From: an uncultured Prevotella sp. | Lineage (GTDB): Bacteria; Bacteroidota; Bacteroidia; Bacteroidales; Bacteroidaceae | Length of the DNA: 41,203 bases | Direction of reading: 5' to 3' | Assembly (NCBI GenBank): GCA_905196835.1 | Contig: CAJJWN010000026.1 | Span: forward strand, 1-41,203 | Shown here: piece after piece, positions 41,130-41,203 of the stretch | Layout: the number at the start of each line of letters is the position of its first letter | How positions within the stretch are numbered: the stretch's first letter is position 1 | Notes under the pieces: generated by a model | Told to the model about the DNA's origin: nothing | Databases searched by the model: none | What the model saw: the letters and a program-made list of their open reading frames with translations, nothing else | Position numbers and translations under genes: made by a program

Positions 41130-41161
41130 TTTGTGGGAATAAAAATAAATGCTTACCTTTG
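41130..41161 (+). promoter_or_regulatory. Strong promoter reading out of the window
   Basis: TTTG (41130-41133), 20 bases, then TACCTTTG (41154-41161), a perfect consensus match. The transcription start would be near 41168. The visible leader contains CGGT and ACCG stretches (41187-41201) able to form a small hairpin; the gene it drives is not in the window. Confidence 0.75.
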
Positions 41162-41203
41162 CAACCGCATTTGAGCGATAATGCTTCGGTACAATAAACC
41201 GGA

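Overview
The window looks like a chromosomal segment of a gut or rumen Bacteroidales, most probably a Prevotella/Segatella relative. The evidence is a SusC/SusD pair, promoters of the Bacteroidetes type (TAnnTTTG near -7 with TTTG about 19-20 bases upstream), a class III (anaerobic) ribonucleotide reductase, a sodium-pumping decarboxylase module with methylmalonyl-CoA mutase, and a eukaryote-like glycogen synthase. No rRNA, tRNA, transposase, phage gene or CRISPR array was recognised.

Layout. 1-6526 (+): the 3' part of a SusC-type TonB-dependent receptor, a SusD-type lipoprotein and a beta-helix surface lipoprotein, a glycan-uptake operon ending in a strong terminator. 7203-15114 (-): a GH3 glycosidase behind a small DUF2442 protein, a secreted repeat protein, and a rare GH28-GH105 fusion enzyme. 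Together with the Sus genes this suggests use of pectin and plant cell wall. 15443-19240 (-): nrdG and nrdD (anaerobic dNTP synthesis), preceded by a hemerythrin/RIC-like protein fused to a LuxR-type DNA-binding domain. 19879-23733 (+): a LysM plus periplasmic-binding-fold protein, an outer-membrane beta-barrel and a POT-family peptide transporter. 23988-29273 (-): a second LuxR-type regulator, then oadB, the biotin carrier, an OadG-like subunit and an AspT-type transporter. 29696-33699 (+): mutA-mutB, methylmalonyl-CoA mutase. 34211-38505 (+): glycogen synthase and glycogen phosphorylase. 38802-40792 (+): phenylacetate-CoA ligase and a DUF3256 protein. 40793-41203: a probable small terminated transcript, then another strong promoter whose gene lies outside the window.

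The genes fit a saccharolytic anaerobe. Polysaccharide is captured and cut, carbon is stored as glycogen, and succinate is turned into propionate through methylmalonyl-CoA with Na+ export. The carboxyltransferase subunit needed for that last step is not in this window.

The most unusual feature is non-coding. Eight of the gaps between transcription units carry short arrays of an 18-bp, A-flanked and T-flanked, roughly palindromic unit with a variable 7-bp centre. The units are phased at almost exactly 22 bp. A different repeat family (GGTTAT.CGGTTTT) lies inside operons, between susC and susD and between the biotin carrier gene and oadB. I know of no description of the 22-bp arrays and consider them the main candidate for a new element.
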